Origin: Thermocrinis sp.
GTDB taxonomy: Bacteria; Aquificota; Aquificia; Aquificales; Aquificaceae
Reading direction: 5' to 3'
Assembly: GCF_036781485.1 (NCBI RefSeq)
Contig: NZ_DAIQAX010000003.1
Location: 25,806-89,805, forward strand
Length of the DNA: 64,000 nt
Positions 16,695-26,360 of this stretch are shown piece after piece. The translations under genes were made by a program, and so were the position numbers. Position 1 is the first letter of the stretch. Each line of letters opens with the position of its first letter. Below the pieces are notes generated by a model. The model did not search any database, was not told where the DNA came from, and saw nothing but the letters and a program-made list of their open reading frames with translations.

Positions 16695-18038
16695 ATGGAA
16701 TATAAAACCTTAGAGCGCTGGGACAAGGAATATTTTTGGCATCCCTTTACCCAGATGAAAGTGTACAGAGAAGAGGAGAATCTGATATTTGAAAGGGGAG
16801 AAGGAGCTTATCTATACGACGTTAAAGGTAGAAAATTTATAGATGCCATATCTTCCCTTTGGTGCAACGTCCATGGACACAACCACCCAAAGATAAATCA
16901 GGCTATTTTGGAGCAACTGAGCAAGGTTGCCCACACTACAACCCTCGGAAGCTCAAACGTGCCAGCTATCCTTCTTGCCAAAAAGCTGGTAGATATATCT
17001 CCTGAGTGTTTGACCAAAGTTTTTTACTCGGAGGATGGAGCGGAGGCGGTGGAAATAGCCATAAAACTTGCCTATCAGTATTGGAAAAACAAAGGTCAAA
17101 AAAGAAAGACATTCATAACCCTTTCCCAAGCTTATCATGGAGACACTTTGGGAGCGGTAAGCCTTGGTGGAATAGACCTATTTCATGGAACGTACAAGGA
17201 CATAGTCTTTGAAACGATAAAATTACCCTCTCCTTACCTTTTCTGTAAAGAAAGATACGGAGGGCTTACAGAGGAGTGCAGAGGGGATCTTTTGGCTATG
17301 TTGGAGAGCATTCTAAAGGAAAGGGATGATGTGGTGGCGGTGAGTTTGGAAGCGGGTATTCAGGGAGCGGCTGGCATGCTTCCCTTTCCAAGGGGCTTTC
17401 TGGCTGGAGTTAGGGAGCTTACAAAAAAGTATGACGTTTTGATGATCGTGGATGAGGTAGCCACCGGCTTTGGAAGGACGGGGACCATGTTTTACTGCGA
17501 GCAAGAGCAAGTCTGCCCTGACTTTATGTGCTTAGGGAAAGGTATAACTGGGGGATATCTTCCCTTGGCTGCCACTTTGACAACAGAGGAGGTCTTTGAA
17601 GCCTTCTTAGGAGAGTTTGGTCAGATGAAGCACTTTTATCATGGACACACTTACACCGGCAACAACTTGGCTTGCGCCGCAGCTTTGGCTAACATAGAGA
17701 TCTTTGAGGAAGAAAAAACTTTGGAAAAACTCAGACCAAAGATAGAGTATCTTTCGGAAAGACTAAAGGAATTTTGGGAGCTTGATTTTGTGGGAGACGT
17801 GCGTCAGCTTGGGTTTATGGCTGGAATAGAACTGGTAAAGGACAAAGAAAAGGGTATTCCTTTCCCATACGGAGAAAGAACGGGCTTTAAGGTTGCATAC
17901 AAATGCAGAGAAAGGGGAGTGTTTTTAAGACCTTTGGGAGATGTGATGGTTTTGATGATGCCCTTGGTGGTAGAAAAGGAGCACATAGACCAGGTGATTG
18001 ACGCTTTAAAGTGGGCTATACAGGGTTTGAAAAAATGA
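16695..18038 (+). CDS. bioA: Adenosylmethionine-8-amino-7-oxononanoate aminotransferase
   Basis: The 447-aa class III aminotransferase makes 7,8-diaminopelargonic acid in biotin synthesis. Seen motifs are WHPFTQMK near the N-terminus, SSLWCNVHGHNHP, the PLP Asp region IVDEVATGFGRTG, and the PLP lysine in CLGKGITGGYLPL. Length and the WHPFTQ start are typical of BioA. No other biotin gene is nearby. Its stop overlaps the pyrC start (ATGA). Confidence 0.92.
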   Translation: MEYKTLERWDKEYFWHPFTQMKVYREEENLIFERGEGAYLYDVKGRKFIDAISSLWCNVHGHNHPKINQAILEQLSKVAHTTTLGSSNVPAILLAKKLVDISPECLTKVFYSEDGAEAVEIAIKLAYQYWKNKGQKRKTFITLSQAYHGDTLGAVSLGGIDLFHGTYKDIVFETIKLPSPYLFCKERYGGLTEECRGDLLAMLESILKERDDVVAVSLEAGIQGAAGMLPFPRGFLAGVRELTKKYDVLMIVDEVATGFGRTGTMFYCEQEQVCPDFMCLGKGITGGYLPLAATLTTEEVFEAFLGEFGQMKHFYHGHTYTGNNLACAAALANIEIFEEEKTLEKLRPKIEYLSERLKEFWELDFVGDVRQLGFMAGIELVKDKEKGIPFPYGERTGFKVAYKCRERGVFLRPLGDVMVLMMPLVVEKEHIDQVIDALKWAIQGLKK

Positions 18039-19312
18039 GAATTCTTATAAAAGGTGGTAGAATACTGGATCCATCCCAAGGTTTGGACCTTGTGGGGGAC
18101 CTGCTCGTAGAGGATGGGAATATATCCGCAATAGACAAAAGTTTAGAGGTCCACCACGCTAAGGTGTTTGACGCTAAGGATCTTGTGGTTTGTCCTTCCT
18201 TTGTAGATGTACACGTGCACCTTAGGGACCCGGGGCAGACCTACAAAGAGGACATAGAAAGCGGTAGCAAGTGCGCAGTGGCTGGGGGCTTTACCACGAT
18301 CCTTTGCATGCCCAACACAAAGCCAGCCATAGACTCTCCAGAGATAGCGGAGTACGTTATAAAAAAGTCCAAAGAGGTGGGACTCTGTGAGGTACTTCCC
18401 GCTGGAGCAATCACAAAAGGTAGGCAAGGTAAGGAGCTTACGGACTTTTATGCTCTCAAGATGGCAGGCTGTCCAGCCCTAACGGACGACGGTGCCCCTT
18501 TGATGGACTCAAGGCTTATGGAGATGGCTCTAAAGCTTGCAAGGCAGTTGGACCTTTTGGTGATGAACCACTGCGAAGATGACAGACTATCAAAAGGGCA
18601 CATAAACGAAGGCTATGTAAGCTCTCTGCTTGGCATAGCTTACAGAAGCCCTTCCGCAGAGGACGTTTTGGTAGCAAGGGACTGCATACTGTCTTACTAT
18701 ACAAAGGGAAAAATGCACATCCAGCACATTTCGTCCAAGCTCTCCTTGGACATAGTCAGATATTTCAAGGAAAAGGGAGCGCCCGTTTCCTGCGAGGTAA
18801 ATCCATACCACCTTCTCTTTGACGAGTTGGAGCTTTTAGATTCAGGCGCTAACGCCAAGGTAAATCCGCCTTTAAGGAGGGAACAAGACAGGCAAGCCCT
18901 GCTGGAAGGCTTAGAGGACGGAACCATAGACTGCATAGCCACAGACCATGCACCCCACGCAAAAAGAGAAAAAACCAGCTTAGAAAGTGCCATGCCAGGC
19001 ATGATAGGACTTCAGACCGCTCTGCCTATGGCTTTGGAGCTTGTAAGGAAGGGTATAATAAGCCTTGAAAAGCTCGTATATCTTCTCTCTTTAAATCCCG
19101 CAAAGCTTTTGGGATTGGAAAGAGGTATTAAAGTAGGAAAGCCTGCCAACTTGGTAGTCTTTGACCCGGAGAGGGAGTGGATTTTAAACGAAGAAACTAA
19201 CCTTTCAAAGTCCCAAAATACTCCACTTTGGGGAAAAGTTTTGAAGGGGAAGGTGATGCTGACCCTTTGGGAAGGTAAAGTAGTTTATAATCTTTTTGAA
19301 AGTGGTGCGTAA
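18035..19312 (+). CDS. pyrC: Dihydroorotase
   Basis: This amidohydrolase (about 425 aa) has the metal-binding start VDVHVHLRDPGQTYKED, CEVNPYHLLF, and IATDHAPHAKREK with the catalytic Asp. It cyclises carbamoyl-aspartate to dihydroorotate in pyrimidine synthesis and is of the type that pairs with aspartate transcarbamylase in Aquifex. ATG 18035 overlaps the bioA stop, which decides the start over an upstream in-frame codon. The end overlaps the PBP gene by 17 bases. Confidence 0.92.
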   Translation: MRILIKGGRILDPSQGLDLVGDLLVEDGNISAIDKSLEVHHAKVFDAKDLVVCPSFVDVHVHLRDPGQTYKEDIESGSKCAVAGGFTTILCMPNTKPAIDSPEIAEYVIKKSKEVGLCEVLPAGAITKGRQGKELTDFYALKMAGCPALTDDGAPLMDSRLMEMALKLARQLDLLVMNHCEDDRLSKGHINEGYVSSLLGIAYRSPSAEDVLVARDCILSYYTKGKMHIQHISSKLSLDIVRYFKEKGAPVSCEVNPYHLLFDELELLDSGANAKVNPPLRREQDRQALLEGLEDGTIDCIATDHAPHAKREKTSLESAMPGMIGLQTALPMALELVRKGIISLEKLVYLLSLNPAKLLGLERGIKVGKPANLVVFDPEREWILNEETNLSKSQNTPLWGKVLKGKVMLTLWEGKVVYNLFESGA

Positions 19313-21509
19313 ACTCTTTTTATTCTTTTTATCTTTTTTCGGGACGCTTTTTTTGCTTTCGGTGGTCTTTGTTATTCTGATGTCTTTCAATCTTCCCTCA
19401 CCCAAAGCTCTTAAGGATTGGAAACCACCTCAGGCTACAGTGGTTTATGACTACAAAGGAAGACCCTTTGGAGATATAGCCATCCAAAGAAGGTATTATG
19501 TCCAGCTAAAAGACATACCACCGCATGTTAGGTATGCTTTCATCTCCGCAGAAGACAAGAACTTTTACAAGCATCCTGGCATTGATCCAATAGCCATAAT
19601 CAGAGCCATCATAAAAAACATTTACACCAGAGAAATTAAGCAAGGCGCATCCACCATAACCCAGCAGTTGGCAAGGAACCTTTTTTTAACTCCCGAAAAA
19701 AGCCTTTCAAGAAAGATTAAAGAAGCCATACTGGCTATTAAGATAGAGAGGGAGTTTCCAAAGGACAAGATACTGGAGCTTTATTTGAATTACATCTACC
19801 TTGGACAGGGCGCTTATGGTGTGGAAGCAGCCTCAAGGGTATATTTTGGGAAATCGGTAAGAGAACTAACGGTGGACGAGGCAGCCATCCTTGCAAGCCT
19901 TCCAAAGGCTCCCACAAAATACAACCCTTTTAGAAATCCAGAGAGAATAATAGAAAGAAGAAACTATGTACTCTCAAGAATGTTAGAAGACGGCTACATA
20001 ACTCAGGAAGATTTTCAGGAATATAGCCAGAAACCTATAAAGCTAAGACATGAAAACAGATATTACGGCATGGACTACTTTTTGGACTACCTAAAAGAGT
20101 ATGTGGTGGAAAAATACGGTGAAGCCATACTTGCTGGAGGATACGCCATCTATACGACCATAGACAGGGACCTACAGGAGCACGCAAAAAAGGTTATGGA
20201 AAGAGGAATCTTGCGAGTAGCAAGGGCAAACGGAATTCCAGCTCTACCTGCAGATTACTACGAGGCGGAGAAGATGTATAAAGACCAGAAGGTTGAAATA
20301 AAGCCAGGCAAGGTTCTCATAGGAAAGATTAAGGACATCTCAGCAGATGAGTATCTTGTAGAAATTGGTCAAGAAGAGTTCAGGGCTAAAAAGGGAGAGC
20401 TAAACTTTGAAAAGGGCGACTATGTGTTTGTCAGATTTTACAGGGAAAAGGGAGAGCTAAAGTGGGAGGTTTTACCGGACTTGCAAGGGGCTTTGGTAGC
20501 TCTTGATGCAAGGACTGGCGCCATCAGGGCAATGGTGGGTGGATACTCTTACATGAGAAGCCCCTTCAACAGAGCGGTTTATAGCAAAAGACAGCCTGGT
20601 TCTGCCATAAAGCCCGTAATATACCTGTCTGCTCTGATGAAAGGATACACGCAAGCAAACATAATAGACGCAAGTCCTCGGAGCTTTTACGATCCATCCA
20701 CCGGAAAGGACTGGACACCCAGAAACTACGAGGGAATAGAGTACGGACCAGTTTCTTTAAGGACTGCGTTAGCAAAAAGTATAAACACCGCCACGGTAAA
20801 TCTTTTGGCAGAAATAGGCTTTGACCTTCCCATAGAGATTGGAAAAAGTCTTGGGCTGGATCTAAAGCCCTATTACTCAATGGCCCTTGGAAGCATAGAG
20901 GTTACACCCTTAGAGCTAACCTCTGCCTACCAAGCTTTTGCTAACCTGGGTCTAAAATGCAAACCCTACTTTATAGTGAAGATAGTTTCCTTAGATGGGG
21001 GTGTGTTGGAGGAAAATAGTCCCCAGTGTGAGCAGGTGCTTCCACCCCAGGAAACAAGGGTGCTGGTGGATATGCTAAGAGCTGTGGTTTTGGAAGGGAC
21101 CGGAGCTTCTGCCTCCTCCATTCAAAGATTCGTAGCTGGTAAAACTGGAACCACCAACGACTATATGGACGCATGGTTTGTGGGCTTTACTCCACACATA
21201 GTGGCAGGCGTTTGGGTTGGGTTTGACTTAAAGAGAAGTATGGGAAAGGGAATGGCTGGCTCAAGGGTTGCCCTTCCAGTATGGATTGACTTTATGTCCT
21301 TTGCGGCTTACATGTATCCAAAGGAGGATTTTCCAACACCAGAAGGGGTAGTCTTTGTGGAATGCCCAACTTACATGGCTTTTGTTAGTGGTACGGAAGG
21401 TGTATGTGGTTCAGGAAGTCAAGAGGGAAAAGAGCAAAAGGACGAGTTAGAGGGTATAGTAGACCCAAAATTCTTGCAAGAGCAACCAGAGGTTAAGGAG
21501 GTACCCTGA
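19296..21509 (+). CDS. mrcA: Penicillin-binding protein 1A (bifunctional transglycosylase/transpeptidase)
   Basis: The 737-aa class A PBP has one membrane helix at residues 5-28, a GT51 domain (catalytic Glu in SAEDKNFYKHPG, then GASTITQQLARN and RKIKEAILAIKIE), an inserted OB-like segment near 330-390, and a transpeptidase with SAIK (SxxK), KSINTATVN (SxN) and KTGTTNDYMDAWFVGF (KTG). It polymerises and cross-links peptidoglycan. The start is one of TTG 19296 or nearby GTG codons, inside the pyrC end. It touches the next gene at one base. Confidence 0.92.
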   Translation: MKVVRKLFLFFLSFFGTLFLLSVVFVILMSFNLPSPKALKDWKPPQATVVYDYKGRPFGDIAIQRRYYVQLKDIPPHVRYAFISAEDKNFYKHPGIDPIAIIRAIIKNIYTREIKQGASTITQQLARNLFLTPEKSLSRKIKEAILAIKIEREFPKDKILELYLNYIYLGQGAYGVEAASRVYFGKSVRELTVDEAAILASLPKAPTKYNPFRNPERIIERRNYVLSRMLEDGYITQEDFQEYSQKPIKLRHENRYYGMDYFLDYLKEYVVEKYGEAILAGGYAIYTTIDRDLQEHAKKVMERGILRVARANGIPALPADYYEAEKMYKDQKVEIKPGKVLIGKIKDISADEYLVEIGQEEFRAKKGELNFEKGDYVFVRFYREKGELKWEVLPDLQGALVALDARTGAIRAMVGGYSYMRSPFNRAVYSKRQPGSAIKPVIYLSALMKGYTQANIIDASPRSFYDPSTGKDWTPRNYEGIEYGPVSLRTALAKSINTATVNLLAEIGFDLPIEIGKSLGLDLKPYYSMALGSIEVTPLELTSAYQAFANLGLKCKPYFIVKIVSLDGGVLEENSPQCEQVLPPQETRVLVDMLRAVVLEGTGASASSIQRFVAGKTGTTNDYMDAWFVGFTPHIVAGVWVGFDLKRSMGKGMAGSRVALPVWIDFMSFAAYMYPKEDFPTPEGVVFVECPTYMAFVSGTEGVCGSGSQEGKEQKDELEGIVDPKFLQEQPEVKEVP

Positions 21510-22042
21510 TGGCCCTGATAAAGCCCTACAGAAGTATATATCCCAAGATCCATCCTTCTGTGTATATGTCCGAGAACGTGGTAGTTGTGGGAGACGTGGA
21601 AATAGGCGAAGATTCAAGTCTATGGTTTGGAACAGTAGTCAGAGGAGATGTAAATTACGTACGCATAGGCAAGGGAACCAACATTCAGGATAATTCAGTG
21701 GTCCATGTAACACACGAGACCTACCCGACCATAATAGGGGATTACGTGACCGTTGGGCACAGGGTAGTGCTTCACGGGTGTAAAATAGGAAACTTTGTTT
21801 TGGTTGGTATGTCCGCTGTGGTGATGGATGGGGTAGAAGTGGAAGATTACGTGCTGATAGGTGCAGGCGCACTGCTAACACCTGGAAAGAAATTCCCATC
21901 CGGTGTTTTGGTAGCAGGCTTTCCCGCCAAGGTGGTTAGGGACTTAAAACCTGAGGAGATAGAGGCAATAAAGCAATCTGCTTACAACTATATCTCATAC
22001 AAAAACGCATACTTAAATGAATCTAAAGGATCTTTTGGATGA
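21509..22042 (+). CDS. Gamma-carbonic-anhydrase-like hexapeptide-repeat protein
   Basis: The 177-aa protein is a left-handed beta-helix with hexapeptide repeats (VVVGDVEIGEDSSLWFGTVV, VRIGKGTNIQDN). Metal-site-type histidines lie in VVHVTHE and VGHRVVLHG, as in gamma carbonic anhydrases (YrdA/PaaY group). It probably forms a trimer. Whether it hydrates CO2 cannot be judged; many family members are inactive or have other roles. It overlaps the following Toprim gene by 26 bases. Confidence 0.83.
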   Translation: MALIKPYRSIYPKIHPSVYMSENVVVVGDVEIGEDSSLWFGTVVRGDVNYVRIGKGTNIQDNSVVHVTHETYPTIIGDYVTVGHRVVLHGCKIGNFVLVGMSAVVMDGVEVEDYVLIGAGALLTPGKKFPSGVLVAGFPAKVVRDLKPEEIEAIKQSAYNYISYKNAYLNESKGSFG

Positions 22043-22379
22043 AATAAGGTACGCATCAAAAACTGCGGTTATCGTGGTAGAAGGTAAAAGAGACAGAGAA
22101 GCTCTAAAAAAACTTGGAATAGACAACGTTATAACGATTGCTGGAAAGAGACTAACTGATCTTGCAGAAATTCTAGAAGGCAGGACCTTAGTAATACCCC
22201 TCTTTGACCTGGACACTCACGGGGAAAGGATACATCAAAAGGTAGTGGCAATTTTATCTTCACAGGGATATATTTTAAAAACTGAGTATAGGGATAAACT
22301 TAGAAAGCTTGGAATAATTTACGTGGAGGACTTGTATGAAAAAGTCAGAAGTGTTGAGAAACCTGCTGATCCAGGATAA
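22017..22379 (+). CDS. Small Toprim-domain protein
   Basis: The 120-aa protein is a single Toprim domain: the acidic strand AVIVVEGKRDREAL supplies the Glu, and LFDLDTHGERI supplies the DxD motif. Stand-alone Toprim proteins of this size resemble the catalytic part of RNase M5 or of archaeal DnaG-like proteins. The target is unknown. It overlaps both neighbours, and GGAGG near its end serves the next gene. Confidence 0.75.
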   Translation: MNLKDLLDEIRYASKTAVIVVEGKRDREALKKLGIDNVITIAGKRLTDLAEILEGRTLVIPLFDLDTHGERIHQKVVAILSSQGYILKTEYRDKLRKLGIIYVEDLYEKVRSVEKPADPG

Positions 22380-22836
22380 ACTCATAAAGCTCAACTTGGG
22401 CCTATTGGAAGGTCTGATAAGGGAGGTAAAGCCAGACATAGAAGAATCTAAGATAGTTGTGGAAGTATGCTTGGAAGAAGAGGAAAGACAGAATCTTTTA
22501 AAGGTTTTGACGGATTTTGAGAGAGAATTTACCGAGCTTATTAACCAATCCTTAGACTATTTGTACGATCTTTATGAGATATTTAACTTTGAAATAACTT
22601 TTCTATCAAGCCTTCCGGAGGAGTTGGAAAGAGAAATAGAAAGATTGGACACGGTTAATAGCATAAACAGCCGGCTGGAGGATATTGTGAAACTTTTGGA
22701 AAGCGTTCTAAGCATGGTAGATTGGGATGAAAAGGTAAAGGTAATCCTTACTCCGCTGAGGATATACAAGGATGTCCTTGAGCATGCTATAAGCTTTAAT
22801 CAAAAGTTGGGCAGGAACCTTTTTTACGCATTCTGA
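22336..22836 (+). CDS. Helical protein of unknown function downstream of the Toprim gene
   Basis: I do not recognise this 166-aa protein. It is acidic and Leu-rich, with long predicted helices (LLEGLIREVKPDIEESKIVV, LEREIERLDTVNSINSRLED) and no membrane segment or Cys pair. GGAGG six bases before ATG supports the start, inside the Toprim gene by 44 bases, so the two are probably co-translated. Its end overlaps the convergent rnc end by 13 bases. Confidence 0.7.
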   Translation: MKKSEVLRNLLIQDKLIKLNLGLLEGLIREVKPDIEESKIVVEVCLEEEERQNLLKVLTDFEREFTELINQSLDYLYDLYEIFNFEITFLSSLPEELEREIERLDTVNSINSRLEDIVKLLESVLSMVDWDEKVKVILTPLRIYKDVLEHAISFNQKLGRNLFYAF

Positions 22837-23528
22837 AGCATCTGATAAACCTTCTTTGCCGCTTCCTGCTGAGCCTCTTTTTTATTCCTTCCACTTCCTA
22901 TTGCTCTGTATTCTCTTATGGAGCACTCAACTTCAAATATCCTATCGTGCTCCTTTCCACTTACATTTACCACCCTGTAAACAGGTCTTTCCTTCCACCT
23001 ACTTTGCGTAAGCTCCTGTAGAAGCGTTTTGTAGTCCTTTTTGTATAGCTCCTTCTCTATTACCTCCTTCATCCTATCTCCGTACTTACTAAAGAACAAC
23101 CGCCTTAACTCGTTCATGTTTCTGCCAGAGTCAATGTAGATTGCACCCAAAAGTGCTTCAAAAAGGTCTGCTAGAACAGAACTACTGACAAACTTACTCT
23201 TGCCCGAGATCTTCACGTACTTGTGCATTTCCAATTCTTCTGATATAGAAGAGAGAAACTCTTCACTTATAAGGTAAGCCTTTGCGCTGGCCAAAACTCC
23301 TTCCTTGTAGTTGGGAAAGTTCTCCACCAAAAAATCCACCACTAAAAAATTCACTATAGAATCGCCTAAGAATTCTAAAAGTTCGTAATTTTGTCCACTG
23401 TTTTTGTACGATCTGTGGGTCAGGGCAGTTTCTAAATACTTTATGTTTTTAAAATGATAGCCTATTTTTTCTTGCAGTTCTCTATAGTCTTCTAAAGACG
23501 AGGCAGGCATTTGTGCCACCGAACCCAA
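22824..23528 (-). CDS. rnc: Ribonuclease III
   Basis: The 234-aa protein has the RNase III signature [19 protein letters not shown] near residues 50-68, a second catalytic cluster near [17 protein letters not shown], and a C-terminal double-stranded RNA-binding domain ([33 protein letters not shown]). It processes rRNA and structured mRNA. The start may be at 23528 or at the ATG of MPASSLEDY (23510); both lie inside the end of fabF. Confidence 0.93.
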   Translation of the reverse strand: MGSVAQMPASSLEDYRELQEKIGYHFKNIKYLETALTHRSYKNSGQNYELLEFLGDSIVNFLVVDFLVENFPNYKEGVLASAKAYLISEEFLSSISEELEMHKYVKISGKSKFVSSSVLADLFEALLGAIYIDSGRNMNELRRLFFSKYGDRMKEVIEKELYKKDYKTLLQELTQSRWKERPVYRVVNVSGKEHDRIFEVECSIREYRAIGSGRNKKEAQQEAAKKVYQMLQNA

Positions 23529-24723
23529 AAGAATTGGAAAGGGCTACATTTACTTCCTTTTTCACTGCCACATTTGGCGTATAATCCAGATCACACTCAG
23601 GGTCTGGGTTTTCTAAGTTTATTGTGGGTGGAATTATACCCTCCTGTATGGTTTTTACTGTAGCAACTGCTTCCAAGGCTCCTGCCGCTCCCAAAAGGTG
23701 CCCCACCATGGACTTGTTTGAGCTTATCTTCAACCTGTAGGCGTGCTCCTTAAAGAGGGCTTTTATGGCAAGTGTTTCAGACTTATCATTAAGAGGAGTA
23801 GAAGTTCCGTGAGCGTTTATGTAATCCACCTCTTCTGGGGGAATACCCGCATCTTCTAAGGCAAGCTTCATGCACATGTAAGCGCCCTCTCCGTCTGCAC
23901 ACGGAGCGGTTATGTGGTAAGCGTCGTCTGTAGCACCATAGCCCACAAGCTCCGCATATATCTTTGCCCCCCTTGCCTTTGCGTGCTCGTATTCTTCCAA
24001 AATCAGTATGGCAGCCCCTTCTCCCATAACAAATCCGTCCCTTTCTAAGTCAAAGGGCCTTGAAGCTTTTTGAGGCTCATGGTTTCTCGTGGATAAAGCC
24101 CTCATGGAGGCAAAACCAGCCACGCCTAAGGGAGTGATCGCACTTTCACAACCCCCAGCTACCGCTATGTCTATATCACCCTTTTGTATGAGCCTAAAGG
24201 CATCTCCTATGGAGTGGTTCCCAGTAGCACAGGCGGAAACTACGCAGTAGTTGGGACCCTTTAGCCCAAACCTTATGGCTATTAGCCCACTTGCCATGTT
24301 TGATATGCCGTAAGGGATGAAGAAGGGAGATACCCTTCGCGGACCCTTTTCCATGAGAACCTTCTGCTGCTCTTCTATGTCTCTAAGCCCTCCTATGCCC
24401 GTGCCCACTATCACACCAACTCTATAGGGGTCAAACTTCTCCTCTAGTAGCCCGCTGTCCTTTAATGCTTCTTCCGCCGATGCGACCGCATACTTTATAA
24501 AGTCTGAAACCTTTTGGGCTTCCTTCTTGTCAAAATAAAGCTCTGGATTGAAATCCTTCACCTCTGCCGCTATATGAACGCTTAGCCCTATCTCTTCTGG
24601 ATCAAACCTCCTTATCCTATCTACTCCGCTTACACCTGCAACTAAATTTTTCCAAAACTTATCCACACCCGTTCCTATGGGGCTTACTACCCCAAGGCCG
24701 GTAATTACAACCCTTCGGGTCAA
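23482..24723 (-). CDS. fabF: 3-oxoacyl-[acyl-carrier-protein] synthase II
   Basis: The 413-aa condensing enzyme has the Cys-His-His triad: Cys in [13 protein letters not shown], His in [15 protein letters not shown] and His in [13 protein letters not shown]. It elongates acyl-ACP in fatty acid synthesis. Its ATG overlaps the acpP stop by four bases, the common acpP-fabF-rnc order. The C-terminus ends [16 protein letters not shown] as in the family. Confidence 0.95.
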   Translation of the reverse strand: MTRRVVITGLGVVSPIGTGVDKFWKNLVAGVSGVDRIRRFDPEEIGLSVHIAAEVKDFNPELYFDKKEAQKVSDFIKYAVASAEEALKDSGLLEEKFDPYRVGVIVGTGIGGLRDIEEQQKVLMEKGPRRVSPFFIPYGISNMASGLIAIRFGLKGPNYCVVSACATGNHSIGDAFRLIQKGDIDIAVAGGCESAITPLGVAGFASMRALSTRNHEPQKASRPFDLERDGFVMGEGAAILILEEYEHAKARGAKIYAELVGYGATDDAYHITAPCADGEGAYMCMKLALEDAGIPPEEVDYINAHGTSTPLNDKSETLAIKALFKEHAYRLKISSNKSMVGHLLGAAGALEAVATVKTIQEGIIPPTINLENPDPECDLDYTPNVAVKKEVNVALSNSFGFGGTNACLVFRRL

Positions 24724-24959
24724 GCCTGCACTCTCTCCTTAAGGTAGTTTATAACGTCGCCCACCGTTCTTATTTTTTCGGCGTCTTCGTCTGGTATTTC
24801 TATGCCAAACTCCTCCTCAAAGGCCATCACCAATTCTACAACATCCAAAGAGTCCGCTCCCAAATCTTGGACAAAGCTGGCTTCATTTTTAAGCTTTTCC
24901 ACTTCTACACCCAACTGGTCTGCTATAATCTCCTTAATCCTACTTTCCAGGTCCATCAC
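24720..24959 (-). CDS. acpP: Acyl carrier protein
   Basis: The 79-aa acidic protein has the phosphopantetheine site [18 protein letters not shown] with Ser near residue 38. The start could be GTG 24959 or the adjacent ATG 24956; AAAGGAGG is well placed for either. It carries acyl chains for fabF, encoded next. Confidence 0.95.
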   Translation of the reverse strand: MMDLESRIKEIIADQLGVEVEKLKNEASFVQDLGADSLDVVELVMAFEEEFGIEIPDEDAEKIRTVGDVINYLKERVQA

Positions 24960-24987
24960 AAAACCTCCTTTGAGAGTGTGTATTCAA

Positions 24988-25767
24988 TTATACCACAAAA
25001 CCCAGCAGTTCTCTGAGTTTTTTAACCGGATCCTTTTCCTTCATCAGAGAGGTGCCAATCAGAAAAGCATCCACTCCTAAGGATTCAAACTCAACGATCT
25101 GTTCCCTGTTTTCTATACCACTTTCCACTACCACAAACTTTGCTCCCATCTGCTTGATCTTTGGAGCAAGTTCTTTAGAGAGGTTTAGGTCTACCCTTAG
25201 GGTTTCCAAATCTCTGTTGTTAATGCCTATGATCTTGGCTCCAGCCTTAAGAGCCCTTTCTGCCTCTTCCATACTGAAAACTTCTACCAGCGCGTCCAAT
25301 TTTAAGCTTTCTGCATAAGCCAAAAGGTCTGCAAGCTGCTCGCGTTCAAGTATCCTAACAATAAGAAGGATGGCATCTGCCCCAAAGGCTTTGGCTTCCA
25401 AAACCTGCACCGGATCAAAGATAAAGTCCTTTCTCAGAACAGGTATAGAAACAGCCTTTCTTACCTCTTCTAAATCTTCCAAAGAACCGCTGAAGAACTT
25501 ATCCTCCGTCAACACAGAAATGGCAGACGCTCCTCCCTCTTGGTAAAGCTTAGCCTGCTCCGCTGGAGAGACCTTCTTTATGAGTCCAGCAGAGGGAGAA
25601 GCTTTCTTTACCTCCGCTATTATCCTCGTCCTACAGTTTTTAAGCGCCTTTTCAAGGGAAAAAAATCTATCCCTCCTCCTTATCCTTTCGTGCAAAAAAC
25701 TTACGTAATCTTGGTCTTTTCTTAAGATCTTTTTTTTATGAAGGAGAACTTCCTGCAGGAAGCTCAG
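24988..25767 (-). CDS. trpC: Indole-3-glycerol phosphate synthase (probable CTG start)
   Basis: The beta/alpha barrel enzyme of tryptophan synthesis shows IIAEVKKASPSAG (phosphate/substrate region), LRKDFIFDPVQV, IGINNRDLETL and FVVESGIENREQ. The first ATG/GTG/TTG in frame (TTG 25695) would give only 235 aa and remove the usual N-terminal helix. The frame stays open upstream and encodes LSFLQEVLLHKKKILRKDQD, which looks like the family N-terminus. CTG at 25767 lies 8 bases after GGAGG and overlaps the upstream stop (CTGA), giving 259 aa, the normal length. Confidence 0.85.
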   Translation of the reverse strand: MSFLQEVLLHKKKILRKDQDYVSFLHERIRRRDRFFSLEKALKNCRTRIIAEVKKASPSAGLIKKVSPAEQAKLYQEGGASAISVLTEDKFFSGSLEDLEEVRKAVSIPVLRKDFIFDPVQVLEAKAFGADAILLIVRILEREQLADLLAYAESLKLDALVEVFSMEEAERALKAGAKIIGINNRDLETLRVDLNLSKELAPKIKQMGAKFVVVESGIENREQIVEFESLGVDAFLIGTSLMKEKDPVKKLRELLGFVV

Positions 25768-26351
25768 GGATATATCCTCCGGTAATTCTTACCTTCCTTC
25801 TTGTATATTGCCTCTACGAAGAAGCCTTCTTTTTGGAGCTCATGGTATATATCCTTTGCCTTTTTTTCTCCCTTTACCGCAAGCACCACACCACACCTGG
25901 GGTCTATCTCATCCGGTATGGGTATTAGCTTTGCCCTTCCCTTCAGGTATTTTTCCGCTCTTACTCCCTCGGATATGGCTGAAAAGGTTATAAAATGGTC
26001 TGGCTTTTCAGAAAAGGGATTTATCATCATAAAAAATTGCCTTACGTGAAGTTTTACGCCTAAGGAGTGAAACTTTATCCAATACCATAAAGATGGCTCT
26101 GATGGTGTAGATGACTTCTTTATTTCAGCTATAACCTTACCGTCTTCCTTTTTTATGCTCAAAAGCTGGTTTCCAGTTTGTTTGGACCAGTTGTATATAT
26201 CCCTTTCAAAACCTGGATCTGTGGATATTACCGTTATAACTTCACCTTCTTTCAATCTCCTTACTTTTTCTGATGTGATCACTATAGGCAAAGGACACAT
26301 AAGACCGGATAAATCCAAAACCTTTTTTTCTTCCTTTTCCATAACCTCCAT
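25764..26351 (-). CDS. TusA-like sulfur carrier fused to a DUF3343 domain
   Basis: Residues about 10-80 are a TusA/SirA domain with the sulfur-carrying Cys in LSGLMCPLPIVITSEK. A linker leads to residues 115-190 matching DUF3343, a putative Se/S-carrier-like domain, with EGVRAEKYLKGRAKLIPIP and RCGVVLAV, which provides a second conserved Cys. The fusion suggests persulfide or selenium handover between the two Cys, which is inference. It lies between a membrane protein and trpC in one operon. The function of DUF3343 is not established. Confidence 0.8.
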   Translation of the reverse strand: MEVMEKEEKKVLDLSGLMCPLPIVITSEKVRRLKEGEVITVISTDPGFERDIYNWSKQTGNQLLSIKKEDGKVIAEIKKSSTPSEPSLWYWIKFHSLGVKLHVRQFFMMINPFSEKPDHFITFSAISEGVRAEKYLKGRAKLIPIPDEIDPRCGVVLAVKGEKKAKDIYHELQKEGFFVEAIYKKEGKNYRRIYP

Positions 26352-26360
26352 GGTTTCACC

